NCBI GenBank assembly: GCA_022828125.1
Contig: JAJEJD010000020.1
Coordinates: 620,001-684,000, forward strand
Length of the DNA: 64,000 nucleotides
Direction: 5' to 3'
DNA from: a bacterium
GTDB taxonomy: Bacteria; UBA8248
Shown: in pieces, positions 44,809 to 54,220 of the stretch
How positions within the stretch are numbered: position 1 is the first letter of the stretch
Layout of the letters: each line of letters begins with the position of its first letter
Translations under genes and position numbers: made by a program
The notes under the pieces: generated by a model
Database searches by the model: none
What the model was told of the DNA's origin: nothing
The model's input: the letters and a program-made list of their open reading frames with translations, nothing else

Positions 44809-45858
44809 TCATGGGGCCGCTTGAAGCCGGTTCAGCGCGTCTATCGCTTCTTCGACCCTCACGCGCTCCAGGCACTCGATATCCGGGCATTTTCTCGCGT
44901 AACAACCGCTGCAGGCGAGACGACGATGCAAAACCAGATTTCCCCCACCCCACGGGCCGTTCCTCACGGGTTCCGTAGGTCCCATGATCGCCAGACACTT
45001 TACCCCCATGGCGGCGGCGAGATGGAGGGGACCCGAGTCGCCGCCCACAAAACAAGAACCGCGCCGAATCAAGGCCATCATTTCACGGACGCTCGTCGCA
45101 GGCGCGACAAAAGGCTGCGTTTTCATGGCGTCCGTCACCTCATCCACCATCCTTTCCTCTCCAGGACCCCAGATGAAGAGAACTTCCCCCCTGTCTTCCT
45201 CTTGCCAGTGATCGGCGAGTTGCGCGAAGCGGACCGTGTCCCAGCGTTTCGTCACCCAACCGCCTCCGGGGTGAATCACCAACAAAAGGCGACCGTCCCG
45301 GCGCCCCAGGCCGTCCAAACAGTTTTCCGCCTTCTCCCTCTCTTCTTGCGTTTCATGAAGCGGAAAGCGGTATTGCTCCTCAGGCGGAACCGGCAAACCC
45401 AACGGCTCGAGAAGAGATAAATTCTTCTCCACCACGTGGTGGGGGTTCTCCGGGGGCAGTACGTGATGCGTCGTGAAAAGTACGTTCATTCCCTCCCGGC
45501 AAAAACGATGCTCGAACCCGATGCGAAGGGGCGCTCCCGACGCCCGTGCCAGAAAACCGCTCTTGATCAGCCCCTGGGCGTCGATCGCCACGTCGGCGTC
45601 TACGTTCCTGACCGCCAGCAAGTCGCGCCCAAGAGCAGCGAAACCGGCGGAGAGTACATTTTTCCGCCAAGCCTTGGTATCGACAGTCAAGATTTCATCG
45701 ATATCGGGATTTCCGAGAAGCACTTGCAGTGGGACCGGTTCGACCGCCCAGGTGATATGAGAATCAGGCCGCGCATCCTTGATGGCCGACGCCAGAGGGA
45801 GGGTATGAACGACGTCGCCTATCGCTCCCAGACGGATGATGAGGAATCGCTCACCCAT
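44809..45858 (-). CDS. Lipopolysaccharide heptosyltransferase, WaaC-like (GT9)
   Basis: Transfers heptose from ADP-heptose to Kdo2-lipid A. At 349 residues it matches GT9. The N-terminus FLIIRLGAIGDVVHTLPLA, the nucleotide-sugar site HPGGGWVTKRWDTVRF, and GGDSGPLHLAAAMG are all present. The opening RLGAIGDVV resembles heptosyltransferase I. A GxSGCxxRKCP-like cysteine cluster near the C-terminus (CSGCYARKCPDIEC) is common in the family. It overlaps the small 39-codon gene upstream by 8 nt, so it is translationally coupled. Confidence 0.9.
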   Translation of the reverse strand: MGERFLIIRLGAIGDVVHTLPLASAIKDARPDSHITWAVEPVPLQVLLGNPDIDEILTVDTKAWRKNVLSAGFAALGRDLLAVRNVDADVAIDAQGLIKSGFLARASGAPLRIGFEHRFCREGMNVLFTTHHVLPPENPHHVVEKNLSLLEPLGLPVPPEEQYRFPLHETQEEREKAENCLDGLGRRDGRLLLVIHPGGGWVTKRWDTVRFAQLADHWQEEDRGEVLFIWGPGEERMVDEVTDAMKTQPFVAPATSVREMMALIRRGSCFVGGDSGPLHLAAAMGVKCLAIMGPTEPVRNGPWGGGNLVLHRRLACSGCYARKCPDIECLERVRVEEAIDALNRLQAAP

Positions 45859-45970
45859 CCGGGGCCGCTCTCCCGATGTTCTTGCCGTCTTCGCGCAATT
45901 TCTCCAGACCCTGATTCAGGGAATCCACTCGCATCCATTTACGCCGATAGTCCTTTTCCTGGATGCTCAC
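45851..45970 (-). CDS. 39-residue small protein between hldA and the heptosyltransferase gene
   Basis: Highly charged 39-residue frame opening MSIQEKDYRRKWMR and ending GRAAPDG. The GTG start overlaps the hldA stop (GTGA), with a strong GAGGGG box 8 nt upstream. The stop overlaps the start of the heptosyltransferase (ATGGGTGA). Interlocking on both sides plus a good ribosome site argue for real translation. The sequence looks like a short amphipathic helix (LNQGLEKLRED). The function is unknown. It could be only a device that couples the two neighbours. I do not recognise a family. Confidence 0.55.
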   Translation of the reverse strand: MSIQEKDYRRKWMRVDSLNQGLEKLREDGKNIGRAAPDG

Positions 45971-46959
45971 GCACTTTCCCCCTCGAACGTCGCCAGGAGT
46001 TCATGGGGCTCCACGACCGTCGTTCCCGCCTTCATCACCGCCAGGCCCGCCGCGCGGTTCGCGATTTCCGCCGCCTCGCGCATCGAAGCGCCCGCAGCCA
46101 GTGAGAGCGTGAACGTCGCGATCACCGTATCCCCCGCTCCGGTCACGTCGAGCACCTGATCCGACCCGTAGATGGGAATATCCGTTCTTGGCGAATCTCC
46201 CTCAAAGAGACTCATCCCCTTGTCTCCCCGGGTGAGCAGGACCGCCCGGACGCCCGTTGTTTCAAGCAAAGAAGCCCCCGCCTCGTCGAGACGCTCTTCA
46301 TCGGGCCAATACCCGAGCAACCCCGCCACCTCCTCCTCATTCGGCGTTACGGCCGTGACTCCAAGAAACGAATCCCCGGCATAGCGGCTGTCCACCGTGA
46401 CGATGATTTCGGCGGGCAATTTCCGAACCGCCTCTTTCACGCCTTTCGTCACGACGCCCAGGCCGTAGTCCGAGATCAAAAGCGCATCCAGACCGTCATT
46501 CGCCATTCGCTCCAATTCACTGACGAGTTGAGATTCAAGCATTTCACTCAAGTCCAGTTGCTTTTCGTGATCCACCCGGATCACTTGCTGACGTTTGGTG
46601 TTTCGCCCCCCCGCCATGATGCGCGTCTTCGTGGGGGTGAGGCGCTCTGAATCCGTCAACAAAAGTCCGGTGTCGATTCGGCGTCTCTCCATTACACGGC
46701 GGAGTTCCTCGCCCGCTGCATCGGCCCCCAACGCGCCGATGGCCCGCACGTTCCCGCCCAGGGCCGCTGCGTTCATCGCCGCATTGCCACCGCCCCCGGG
46801 AGCGGTCTCGCGGCGGATGAAATCCAGAACAAGAACCGGCGCCTCCCGGCTGATGCGCGAGGTGGCGCCATGGATGAATTCATCCGCGATGAAATCCCCC
46901 AGCACGGCCATGCGGATGGACGGGAATCTTTGAATATATTCTCTGAGTGGAGAATTCAT
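45967..46959 (-). CDS. hldA: D-glycero-beta-D-manno-heptose-7-phosphate kinase
   Basis: Kinase of the ADP-heptose pathway, PfkB/ribokinase fold, 330 residues. The opening is VLGDFIADEFIHGATSRISR. The conserved glycine loop is PGGGGNAAMNAAALG. The C-terminal signature with the catalytic aspartate is DVTGAGDTVIATFTLSL. Only the kinase half is present; the cytidylyl/adenylyltransferase half fused in HldE is missing. HldC (RfaE2) and HldD must be elsewhere. Its start is 1 nt from the gmhB stop. Confidence 0.92.
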   Translation of the reverse strand: MNSPLREYIQRFPSIRMAVLGDFIADEFIHGATSRISREAPVLVLDFIRRETAPGGGGNAAMNAAALGGNVRAIGALGADAAGEELRRVMERRRIDTGLLLTDSERLTPTKTRIMAGGRNTKRQQVIRVDHEKQLDLSEMLESQLVSELERMANDGLDALLISDYGLGVVTKGVKEAVRKLPAEIIVTVDSRYAGDSFLGVTAVTPNEEEVAGLLGYWPDEERLDEAGASLLETTGVRAVLLTRGDKGMSLFEGDSPRTDIPIYGSDQVLDVTGAGDTVIATFTLSLAAGASMREAAEIANRAAGLAVMKAGTTVVEPHELLATFEGESA

Positions 46960-46960
46960 G

Positions 46961-47563
46961 TCAGCGATTCCCGCCCTCGTTCAAAATGATTTCCACCGCG
47001 TGATAGGCGTCTTGCGCCACGAAATCCGGCTGGCGGGGCCACTGTTCTCCACGAAGCTCTCTTTCTCCCCGCCCGTACCCCGTGAGCACGAGGCCAGACT
47101 GACAACCCGCACGCCAGCCTGCCTCCAAATCGGAATACTTGTCCCCCAGCATGACGGATTTTTCCAAATCGACGCCGTGCTCCGCCGCCGCCTTGAGAAT
47201 CATGCCGGGAAATGGTTTCCGCATCTTGCAGTCGAGCGCATATTCCGGGTCGTCTCCGTTCGGAACGTGCGGGCAATAGTAGATGGCGTCGAGCCGCGCG
47301 CTCTTGCCGCCCAGTTCATCCTCGAGCTTGCGATGCACCCTCTCGATCATGGATTCGGAGAAGTAACCCCGCGCCACGCCGGCCTGATTCGTGATCAGGA
47401 TGGCGAGCCACCCCGCCTCGTTCACCTTGCGCACGGCCGCTGCCGCCCTGGGAAGGAGTTCATACACGTCGAGATGGGTGACGTAGCCCACGTCCCGGTT
47501 CAGGGTTCCGTCCCTGTCGAAAAATACCGCTGGTTTCTTTGCGGCGCCTGCCTCAGTTTCCAT
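46961..47563 (-). CDS. gmhB: Heptose 1,7-bisphosphate 7-phosphatase
   Basis: HAD-family phosphatase of ADP-heptose synthesis, 200 residues. Motif I is FFDRDGTLNRDVGYVTH, followed by TNQAGVARGYF. The structural zinc loop reads YYCPHVPNGD and then DCKMRKPFPGM. In E. coli GmhB the last ligand is a cysteine (CDCRKP); here it is Met. So one of four zinc ligands is lost, or zinc binds differently. The gene overlaps waaF by 11 nt upstream and touches hldA downstream. Confidence 0.92.
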   Translation of the reverse strand: METEAGAAKKPAVFFDRDGTLNRDVGYVTHLDVYELLPRAAAAVRKVNEAGWLAILITNQAGVARGYFSESMIERVHRKLEDELGGKSARLDAIYYCPHVPNGDDPEYALDCKMRKPFPGMILKAAAEHGVDLEKSVMLGDKYSDLEAGWRAGCQSGLVLTGYGRGERELRGEQWPRQPDFVAQDAYHAVEIILNEGGNR

Positions 47564-48635
47564 CCTTTGCGATCCTCAATTTTTCGTTCAACAACCCGAC
47601 GACCTCACGCGCCACCTCCTCGGGCGTAATTCGTCCCATGCAATCGTGATGGCCGAGAGGACACGTTCTCGCAAAACACGGGCTGCAATCGAGAGCCTTG
47701 TGGATGACCCTGCTCCGGTGCCCTCTCGGGCCTGTTCGACGATAGTCCGTGGGTCCGAACAGCGCAATCGTCGCGGTTTTTACGAGCGCGGCCACATGCA
47801 GCGGACCCGTATCGCCAGAGATGAACACGTCCAGACGAGACAGCAGGGCGGGCAGGGTCTCCAGAGTATCCTTTCCGGCTAGATTTACCGCTCGCCCCCC
47901 GGACATCGCGTTCAATTGCCCGGCAAGTTCGATCTCATCCGGCCCGCCCAATATGAAAACCTGCGCTACCCCGCTATCCACGAGCCGGTGAATGAGTTTT
48001 TTGAAATGCTCCAGCGGCCACGTCTTGGACTCGCCGAAAAAAGCTCCGGGATGAATCCCTACCGAAGGCGCGTTGTCCATCGCGCGATACGGGTTCAGCA
48101 GATTCTCCGCGAATTGTTGCGCTTCCGGTGTAATGCAGAAATCATCGACCTGCGCCCGGGTTTCATGTCCTTGCGCCTCTAGCAGATAGAGATATCGATC
48201 CACCAGATGCGTAGTACCCTGCGGAGGAGCCACCCGGTCGCTCAACAACCAGCCCCGGCTGTCGGTTTCATACCCGATTCGCCGCCTTGCTCCTATCCAT
48301 TTCGTCATCAGGGCCGCACGAAAGCTGTTGGGCAGAATCCACGCATAATCCACAGTCTCGCCTCTCAGCATTCGTTTCAGGGAAAAGAAGCCGAACCATT
48401 TCCCCGCACCGAGCGGCAAGACCCGATCGATCCAGGGAAAACTGCGGAGCAGCCCGGAAGTCCAGGGCCCCGCCACCGCCATCAGCCTCGCCCGGGGATG
48501 CGCCCTCCTCAATGACGAAAAGAAAGGAGCGGACATGGCCGTGTCACCAATCCATGTGGGCGCTACTACGAGGTGCAACTCCTCCCGATGGGCATCGCCG
48601 GACAAACTCGATTCCTCCCCGATGCGCTTGCGCAC
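47553..48635 (-). CDS. waaF: Lipopolysaccharide heptosyltransferase II
   Basis: GT9 enzyme, 360 residues, that adds the second heptose of the inner core. It has VVAPTWIGDTAMSAPFFSSL at the N-terminus, the WILPNSFRAALM segment that marks WaaF, and ISGDTGPLHVAALV in the nucleotide-sugar domain. A cysteine pattern CSPCFARTCP-GHHDCM lies near the end. The start is a GTG at 48633-48635 with a weak ribosome site. A TTG ten codons later, behind GGGGAGGAA, is a plausible alternative. It heads a minus-strand operon waaF-gmhB-hldA-small gene-heptosyltransferase. Confidence 0.92.
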   Translation of the reverse strand: MRKRIGEESSLSGDAHREELHLVVAPTWIGDTAMSAPFFSSLRRAHPRARLMAVAGPWTSGLLRSFPWIDRVLPLGAGKWFGFFSLKRMLRGETVDYAWILPNSFRAALMTKWIGARRRIGYETDSRGWLLSDRVAPPQGTTHLVDRYLYLLEAQGHETRAQVDDFCITPEAQQFAENLLNPYRAMDNAPSVGIHPGAFFGESKTWPLEHFKKLIHRLVDSGVAQVFILGGPDEIELAGQLNAMSGGRAVNLAGKDTLETLPALLSRLDVFISGDTGPLHVAALVKTATIALFGPTDYRRTGPRGHRSRVIHKALDCSPCFARTCPLGHHDCMGRITPEEVAREVVGLLNEKLRIAKDGN

Positions 48636-48796
48636 CTTGAGTCACGGGGAAATGCAACGAAAACCGCCCTTTTTTCAACGCTATCAACCGATGTGATGGT
48701 CGTCAATGAGCAGAAAAACACGTTTTGCATTCCGGCAAACGCTCATATAGTGTGATGTAAGCGTATCTTGAGCACCCGACTTCCAGAGGATTCCCT

Positions 48797-50014
48797 TTGA
48801 AGACATTGCACCGATATATCCTGGGCGAGTTGGTGTCCTATCTGCTCATCTCCTTGTTTTTCCTTACATTCGTGCTCCTGCTTCACAGAATGTTTCAATT
48901 CACGGATTTGGTGGTGAACCGCGGAGTGCCAATTTCAATCGTGGCGCAGTTTCTTGTCGCCGCATTGCCCGTCCTGCTCCTCATCACCTTGCCCATGTCC
49001 ACGCTTATCGCGAGCATCATGGCGTTCAGCCGCCTTTCGAGCGATAGCGAATCCCTGGCGATGACAGCCTCCGGCATGACCTTCTACTCTCAGCTCATCC
49101 CCGTAGGGGTCGTGGGGGCAGCCACCGCCCTCCTGAGCGGATTCCTCATGATGTTCGGGCTTCCCTGGAGCCAAAACACCACTTTGGAAGTCCGCCAACA
49201 GATGCTCCATAGCCAAGTCGCTACATTTGATCTGCGAGAGCAGGTTTTTCATGACGGTTTCGATGGAATCATGTTCTACGTGCGAGAAATCGAATCGTCG
49301 GGCAAGGTGATGAAAGGCATCATGATTTCAGACACCACAGAGGCCGGGACGAACCGGGTTATCTTTGCCGACCGCGGCATGTTGTTCAAATCCTCATCAT
49401 CACCGAAAGTATGGCTGCGCCTCGTCAGGGGAACCGTCCATACGGTCAGCGACACGGAGAAGGCTTCGGGCAAGAAAATCAGCGCGAATGACGGCTCTTC
49501 TCTCCCTAGAAACAACTATCAAATCACGCGCTTCGAGAGCCACGACCTCAATTTCGATCTCACGAAAACCATCGGCAAAACGAAAGCGCTTCGCAGAAGC
49601 CTGCGAGCTTTTCCTCTCGATGAGCTCAGAAACAAGTTGAAAGAACACGAGCCGGGAACAAGCAGGTACAACGCCATTCTTGTGGAGTTGCACAAAAAAT
49701 TCGCGGTGCCCTTCACTTGCCTCATTCTGGCTTTGCTGGGAGCGCCTCTCGGCGTACAGAACAGACGCTCGGGACGCCACGGCGGGTTTGCCCTGAGCCT
49801 GGGTGTTCTGATCCTCTATTACCTGCTCGTCACCTTCGCCGAGGGCGTGGCAGAAAGTGGGCAAATCAGCGCTGCCGTCGCCGTCTGGAGTCCGAACATA
49901 TTATTGGCTCTCCTCGCGGGATACACGATACGAACCGCAGGGTTGCGCAACACGGTCGACATTTGGGGTCTGCTCCTCAAACCTTTCTCTCCCTTCATCC
50001 GAAGCAAATCATAA
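48797..50014 (+). CDS. lptF: LPS export ABC transporter permease LptF
   Basis: YjgP/YjgQ-family inner-membrane subunit of the Lpt machine that extracts LPS, 405 residues. It has three membrane segments at each end and a periplasmic jellyroll between. The opening LHRYILGELVSYLLISLFFL and the RFESHDLNFDL segment near residue 255 are typical. The start is TTG at 48797-48799 with AGAGGA upstream. A possible promoter, TTGCAT-17-TAGTGT at 48725-48753, lies before it. lptG follows 9 nt downstream. The cytoplasmic LptB ATPase is not in the window. Confidence 0.88.
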   Translation: MKTLHRYILGELVSYLLISLFFLTFVLLLHRMFQFTDLVVNRGVPISIVAQFLVAALPVLLLITLPMSTLIASIMAFSRLSSDSESLAMTASGMTFYSQLIPVGVVGAATALLSGFLMMFGLPWSQNTTLEVRQQMLHSQVATFDLREQVFHDGFDGIMFYVREIESSGKVMKGIMISDTTEAGTNRVIFADRGMLFKSSSSPKVWLRLVRGTVHTVSDTEKASGKKISANDGSSLPRNNYQITRFESHDLNFDLTKTIGKTKALRRSLRAFPLDELRNKLKEHEPGTSRYNAILVELHKKFAVPFTCLILALLGAPLGVQNRRSGRHGGFALSLGVLILYYLLVTFAEGVAESGQISAAVAVWSPNILLALLAGYTIRTAGLRNTVDIWGLLLKPFSPFIRSKS

Positions 50015-50023
50015 ATACCCGCC

Positions 50024-51112
50024 ATGACCATATTGAGCCGCTACATCCTCATGCAGTTTTTGAGAATGGCGTTTCTTTGTCAGGCGGGAGCCATCACCCT
50101 CTTCCTTACGGCGGAGTTTATCGAGCGCATCGATGATTTTATCGAAGAGAACGCGACCCTGGCCGATGCAACCCTGTATTTTCTGTACAAGATACCCCAT
50201 CTCGTTTTCCTCTCCGTTCCGCTCACCGTTCTGATGGCGAGTACGTTCACGCTTATTCTTTTCTCCAAAGAAAACGAGGTTCTCGCCATGCGCACAGGGG
50301 GCTTAAGTCTCTACCGCATCATCGCGCCCATTCTCATCGCCAGTCTGGGAATCAGCCTCCTCACCTTCCTGGCGAATGAATACATCGTTCCATTCGCCAA
50401 CAAACGCGGAGAATACATTCGGCGGGTCAATATCCAAAAAACCGGCTTGCGCACGCATGCCCAGAGAAACAAAATCTGGTATCGCTCGGGAAACAACACC
50501 ATCTGGCAAATCACGCACTATGATCCATCTTCGGAAAAAATGAGAGGCGTTACCCTGTACCGGATGGACCGGCAAAACCGCCTGACACAACGCATCGATG
50601 CAGATGAGGTGGTTTGGCTTCCCGGAGAAAAACATTGGGAATTCCACAAAGGCGTGATCCACGACTTTGCGGGCAGGGGGAAAATCCAACAACAAACTTT
50701 CAAGAAAAAAATTTTGGGGCTTACGGAAAAACCGGAAGATTTCCAACAAGCCGGCAGAAACCCGGAGACGATGAATTACCAGGAACTCGGCCGCTACATC
50801 GAAGACTTGCGCAAAAGCGGCGCGAACCCCACCCGCTACGTCGTAGACATGTGGGCCAAAATTTCTGCGCCGTTCATCAGCTTCGTATTGGCGATTGTGG
50901 GTGTGCCTTTCTCCATTCGAAGCAGCAGAAGCGGAGGAGTCGCCCTGGGGGTCGCCATCGCCATCGGAATCGGCGCCATCTACCTCGTTCTTTTCCATGC
51001 AAGTCTATCGTTCGGACATGCCGGACGCCTCCCGCCCGCCCTGGCAGCCTGGGGGCCAAATGCGATTTTCCTTGCGGGAGGGGCTTATTTTCTCGCCTCC
51101 GTCAGGGGATAA
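50024..51112 (+). CDS. lptG: LPS export ABC transporter permease LptG
   Basis: Second permease of the LptBFG complex, 362 residues, same fold as LptF. It opens TILSRYILMQFLRMAFLCQ, has the periplasmic motif HYDPSSEKMRGVTLYRMD, and ends with LPPALAAWGPNAIFLAGGAYF. The order lptF then lptG and a spacing of 9 nt indicate an operon. It converges with lpxK, 14 nt away, and no terminator is visible between them. Confidence 0.88.
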   Translation: MTILSRYILMQFLRMAFLCQAGAITLFLTAEFIERIDDFIEENATLADATLYFLYKIPHLVFLSVPLTVLMASTFTLILFSKENEVLAMRTGGLSLYRIIAPILIASLGISLLTFLANEYIVPFANKRGEYIRRVNIQKTGLRTHAQRNKIWYRSGNNTIWQITHYDPSSEKMRGVTLYRMDRQNRLTQRIDADEVVWLPGEKHWEFHKGVIHDFAGRGKIQQQTFKKKILGLTEKPEDFQQAGRNPETMNYQELGRYIEDLRKSGANPTRYVVDMWAKISAPFISFVLAIVGVPFSIRSSRSGGVALGVAIAIGIGAIYLVLFHASLSFGHAGRLPPALAAWGPNAIFLAGGAYFLASVRG

Positions 51113-51126
51113 CGCGCCCACTCCAC

Positions 51127-52212
51127 TCAGGACGAAAACAGCTCTTTCTCGATCAAGGCGGATAAATTCATCTCTTCATCGATCTTCATCACCACGCGAA
51201 GGACACGATGCGGCGCATTACTCAACAGAGGAGACAGCTTCACCGCATCCTTCTCCGTGGTGAGAATGAAATCAGCCCCGGTCTTCTGCATGGACGAAAC
51301 GAGCCGCACGCCGTCCGCCAAAGCATAATGGGCATGATCGGGATATTCGTGATGCGCCATGACTTCCACATCCAGCGATTCAAGCATTTTTTCGAAACCA
51401 TACGGATTTCCCAGGCCGCTGACGGCAACGACCCTGGCGCCCCTCAATTCATCCGGTGAGCCCGTGTTCTCGCCTCGGGAATCCAGGAGCGCATCGGGCT
51501 CAAGGTGGCCCGTGAACACCGGAATATCCGGTACAAGAGACTGAATTTCCTCTCTCGGACGGCCGGCGCATTCGCCCGTCAGCAAAACGGCGTCCGCGCG
51601 CCTTAGGGCCGAAACCGGCTCCCGGAGAACACCTGCGGGAACCACCTTGCCGTTTCCAAAAGGCGAATCTCCGCGCAATACCACCACGTCCATATCCCGG
51701 TGAAGCGCGAGGTGTTGAAACCCATCGTCGAGCACGACAACGTCCGCTCCGAATTCCTCGACCGCCTTCTTCGCCACAAAAGACCGCTCCGCACCCGTCA
51801 ACACGAGGAGGCCGGGATAGCGGCGGGCAAGCATCGCCGCCTCATCCGCGGCCGGCGGGGCGGCCATCAGGCTTCCCTTCCCGTCGCCCACAACCATCAC
51901 ATCCTTGGGTCTTCCGCCATAACCCCTGCTCACCACGGCGGGCTTCCGACCGTTCAAGATTAGTTTTTCCACCAGCCAGGCGACCGTGGGCGTTTTCCCC
52001 GTCCCCCCCAGGGCGAGGTTTCCAATCGAAATAACAGGTGCGGGAATTTTCGAGACATTGGCTTTTTCGGCTTCATAACGCCTGCGTCGATTCGCCATCG
52101 CAGCGCCATAGAGACTTCCCAGGGGGACGAGGCTCTTCGCCAACATGCGGGACCAGGCCGGGGACGAGGGGTTGCCCTCCCAGGCCTGCAGGACTGCGCG
52201 CCGAAAACTCAC
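51127..52212 (-). CDS. lpxK: Tetraacyldisaccharide 4'-kinase
   Basis: Phosphorylates the 4' position of the lipid A disaccharide at the inner membrane, 361 residues. The P-loop is NLALGGTGKTPTVAWLVEKL near 68-86, followed by SRGYGGRPKDV and the DDGFQH motif. The start is a GTG that overlaps the waaA stop by 4 nt (GTGA). Normal length. Confidence 0.95.
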   Translation of the reverse strand: MSFRRAVLQAWEGNPSSPAWSRMLAKSLVPLGSLYGAAMANRRRRYEAEKANVSKIPAPVISIGNLALGGTGKTPTVAWLVEKLILNGRKPAVVSRGYGGRPKDVMVVGDGKGSLMAAPPAADEAAMLARRYPGLLVLTGAERSFVAKKAVEEFGADVVVLDDGFQHLALHRDMDVVVLRGDSPFGNGKVVPAGVLREPVSALRRADAVLLTGECAGRPREEIQSLVPDIPVFTGHLEPDALLDSRGENTGSPDELRGARVVAVSGLGNPYGFEKMLESLDVEVMAHHEYPDHAHYALADGVRLVSSMQKTGADFILTTEKDAVKLSPLLSNAPHRVLRVVMKIDEEMNLSALIEKELFSS

Positions 52213-53480
52213 GCGGCGCCCTCATTCGATTCCGCCAGGACTTGAGCGATATATTCCGCGGTTCGCTCGGAAGCGCCCTGGTTATTCTGCACTACCCGAC
52301 GGGCCGCTTCACCTGCGCGCTTTCGGGTTACCGGATCGTCCAGCCATTTCATGACGGCCGTCTCCAGATTCTCCCGCCCACTCAGTTGAATCGCGCCGCC
52401 TTGCTTCACCATCTCGCGCGTGACCTCGGCGAAATTTTCCATGTGGGGGCCGCACAGGCATGGCACCGCCCAGCGCGCCGCTTCTATCGGGTTCTGGCCG
52501 CCATGGGGAATAAAACTTCCACCGATGATCGCCATCGTTGCGCACCCGTATGCATCCGCCAGTTCTCCCATCACATCCAGGATGACTGCCTGATGCTCAC
52601 CGCCCGTATCTTTTATCCGGCTCCACCGTACGGGAGAAATGCCTGCGTCTCGGAGGTCCGCTTCCACCTGGGCTACCCTTTCCAGGTGACGAGGCGCGAG
52701 AAGCAGGCCCACTCCCGGTATATTCCGGTGAACGGATGACAGTACCTCTCCAATCAGCTTCTCTTCTCCCAGGTGCGTGCTGCCGGCCACGATGACGTGT
52801 CGGCACGCGCCCAAGCCATACACTCCATGCGGGGGCTCCCGAGGCGGCGCAGGCGCGTCGAATTTGACATTCCCGGAGACTCGCACGGAAGTTGCGCCCA
52901 AATCCGAGAACCGCTCGGCGTCCCCTTCTCCGCGCGCCAGTACGTCTTTGAACCTCTTGAGGAGCGTAGAAAAGAAACACTGAAACCGCTTGTATTTCTG
53001 ATACGACCGCTCGGAAAGCCTCCCGTTGACGATGGATACGGGGATATTCCGCCTTGCCGCCTCCGCTACGAGATTCGGCCATATCTCCGTCTCTATGAGC
53101 GCGATCATGGACGGCCGGATGCGCCTCAATGCGGAGCGAACAATTATAGGAAAATCCAGGGGCAAGTAGATGAGTTGCTCGACTCCCGATATTTTTCCGG
53201 CCTCGTTTCTTCCCGTTCGCGTCACCGTGGAAAGAACGATTTTGAGTTCCGGCTTCTTTTTCAAAAGCACGGGTATCAGAATAGCAGCCACGCCCACTTC
53301 CCCCACGGAAACGGCGTGCAGCCAAAGACGCCTCCCCTCCGCATCGGGCAACTCGGGCGGAAACCCGAACCTCTCACGAACGGCTCGCAAGTCGAACCCC
53401 CGAAGCCACAGGCGAATCAGAAAATAAACGAGCAATACGGGCGAGATGAGAAGAATGACGAGGTTGTAAAGAAACAGCAT
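52209..53480 (-). CDS. waaA: 3-deoxy-D-manno-octulosonic acid transferase
   Basis: Adds Kdo to lipid IVA, inner membrane, 423 residues. An N-terminal membrane anchor (VILLISPVLLVYFLIRLWL) is followed by the catalytic-base motif LHAVSVGEVG. The second domain carries VAGSTHLGEEKLI and GGSFIPHGGQNPIEAA. How many Kdo units it adds cannot be read. It is upstream of lpxK in the same operon. Confidence 0.95.
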   Translation of the reverse strand: MLFLYNLVILLISPVLLVYFLIRLWLRGFDLRAVRERFGFPPELPDAEGRRLWLHAVSVGEVGVAAILIPVLLKKKPELKIVLSTVTRTGRNEAGKISGVEQLIYLPLDFPIIVRSALRRIRPSMIALIETEIWPNLVAEAARRNIPVSIVNGRLSERSYQKYKRFQCFFSTLLKRFKDVLARGEGDAERFSDLGATSVRVSGNVKFDAPAPPREPPHGVYGLGACRHVIVAGSTHLGEEKLIGEVLSSVHRNIPGVGLLLAPRHLERVAQVEADLRDAGISPVRWSRIKDTGGEHQAVILDVMGELADAYGCATMAIIGGSFIPHGGQNPIEAARWAVPCLCGPHMENFAEVTREMVKQGGAIQLSGRENLETAVMKWLDDPVTRKRAGEAARRVVQNNQGASERTAEYIAQVLAESNEGAA

Positions 53481-53487
53481 AATCGGT

Positions 53488-54219
53488 TCACTTCCCCGCC
53501 GCGTTCTTCAGGTGGTGCTGCACCTCTTCATTCGCATGAATGAGCCGCCTTTCGACTTCTGTGCGCTTCGCCTCCAACACCCCCTTGTCCCGGGTTCGCG
53601 GCACTTCCAGAGGTTCCCCGCAACAAAAAGCGATTCTCCCGAAGGGCAGGGGCAAAATCGTCTTGTCCCAAGTGGGGATGGTGAAAAAGCGCGATGCCGC
53701 GAAAGCGACCGGGCAAATTGGATATCCTGTGAGGCTCGCCAGAGTGATGACGCCCATTTTTACCTTCTGAGGCGGGCCCTTTGGACCATCCGGCGTGATG
53801 ACGAGTTGATGCTTCCCTTGCTTCGCCACCCTGACCATCTGCCGAACCGCAGCAACTCCGCCTTTATCCCTCCCGTCCAACACAGAGGAAGAGCCTCTCA
53901 CGCAATGGGTATCGAGCCGGGCCATCACCTGAGCGAGTATTTCTCCGTCCTGGCTTCTACTCGCCATACATGTGCGGTGAGAATGATATGTATTAAAGAA
54001 GCAGGGCAGCCCCAAATGACGATGCCAGAGCGCCCAGATAAATTTTTCATCACGCTTGCGGCTCATCTTTTCATTCGATTCCGTTTTCGGCACGATTATC
54101 GACGAAGTGGCATAGACCGCTTTCAGGTAGCCCGCGATGATCAGGCCTCCCAGCCACGCCGAAAGCGGCGCATCGGGATTCCGGCCCCATTCATCATAGG
54201 CGATGGAATCTTCATTCAT
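53488..54219 (-). CDS. DUF374 lysophospholipid-acyltransferase-like protein
   Basis: 243 residues in the acyltransferase-like DUF374 family. A hydrophobic segment lies near 20-40. Motif I reads WALWHRHLGLP (a changed form of HxxxxD), then RGSSSVLDGRDKGG and VITPDGPKGPP. Family members stand between lpxB and waaA in many genomes and may add an acyl chain to lipid A, as LpxL does; no clear LpxL gene is in the window. The ATG at 54217-54219 is 2 nt after the lpxB stop. Confidence 0.85.
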   Translation of the reverse strand: MNEDSIAYDEWGRNPDAPLSAWLGGLIIAGYLKAVYATSSIIVPKTESNEKMSRKRDEKFIWALWHRHLGLPCFFNTYHSHRTCMASRSQDGEILAQVMARLDTHCVRGSSSVLDGRDKGGVAAVRQMVRVAKQGKHQLVITPDGPKGPPQKVKMGVITLASLTGYPICPVAFAASRFFTIPTWDKTILPLPFGRIAFCCGEPLEVPRTRDKGVLEAKRTEVERRLIHANEEVQHHLKNAAGK

Positions 54220-54220
54220 G

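Noticed and set aside
44729-44812. 27-codon frame (MKNMAKYAKLKEFLVK...) overlapping the heptosyltransferase stop by 4 nt
   Set aside because: The overlap is suggestive, but no ribosome site precedes either ATG and it is too short to judge. Kept as a possibility only.
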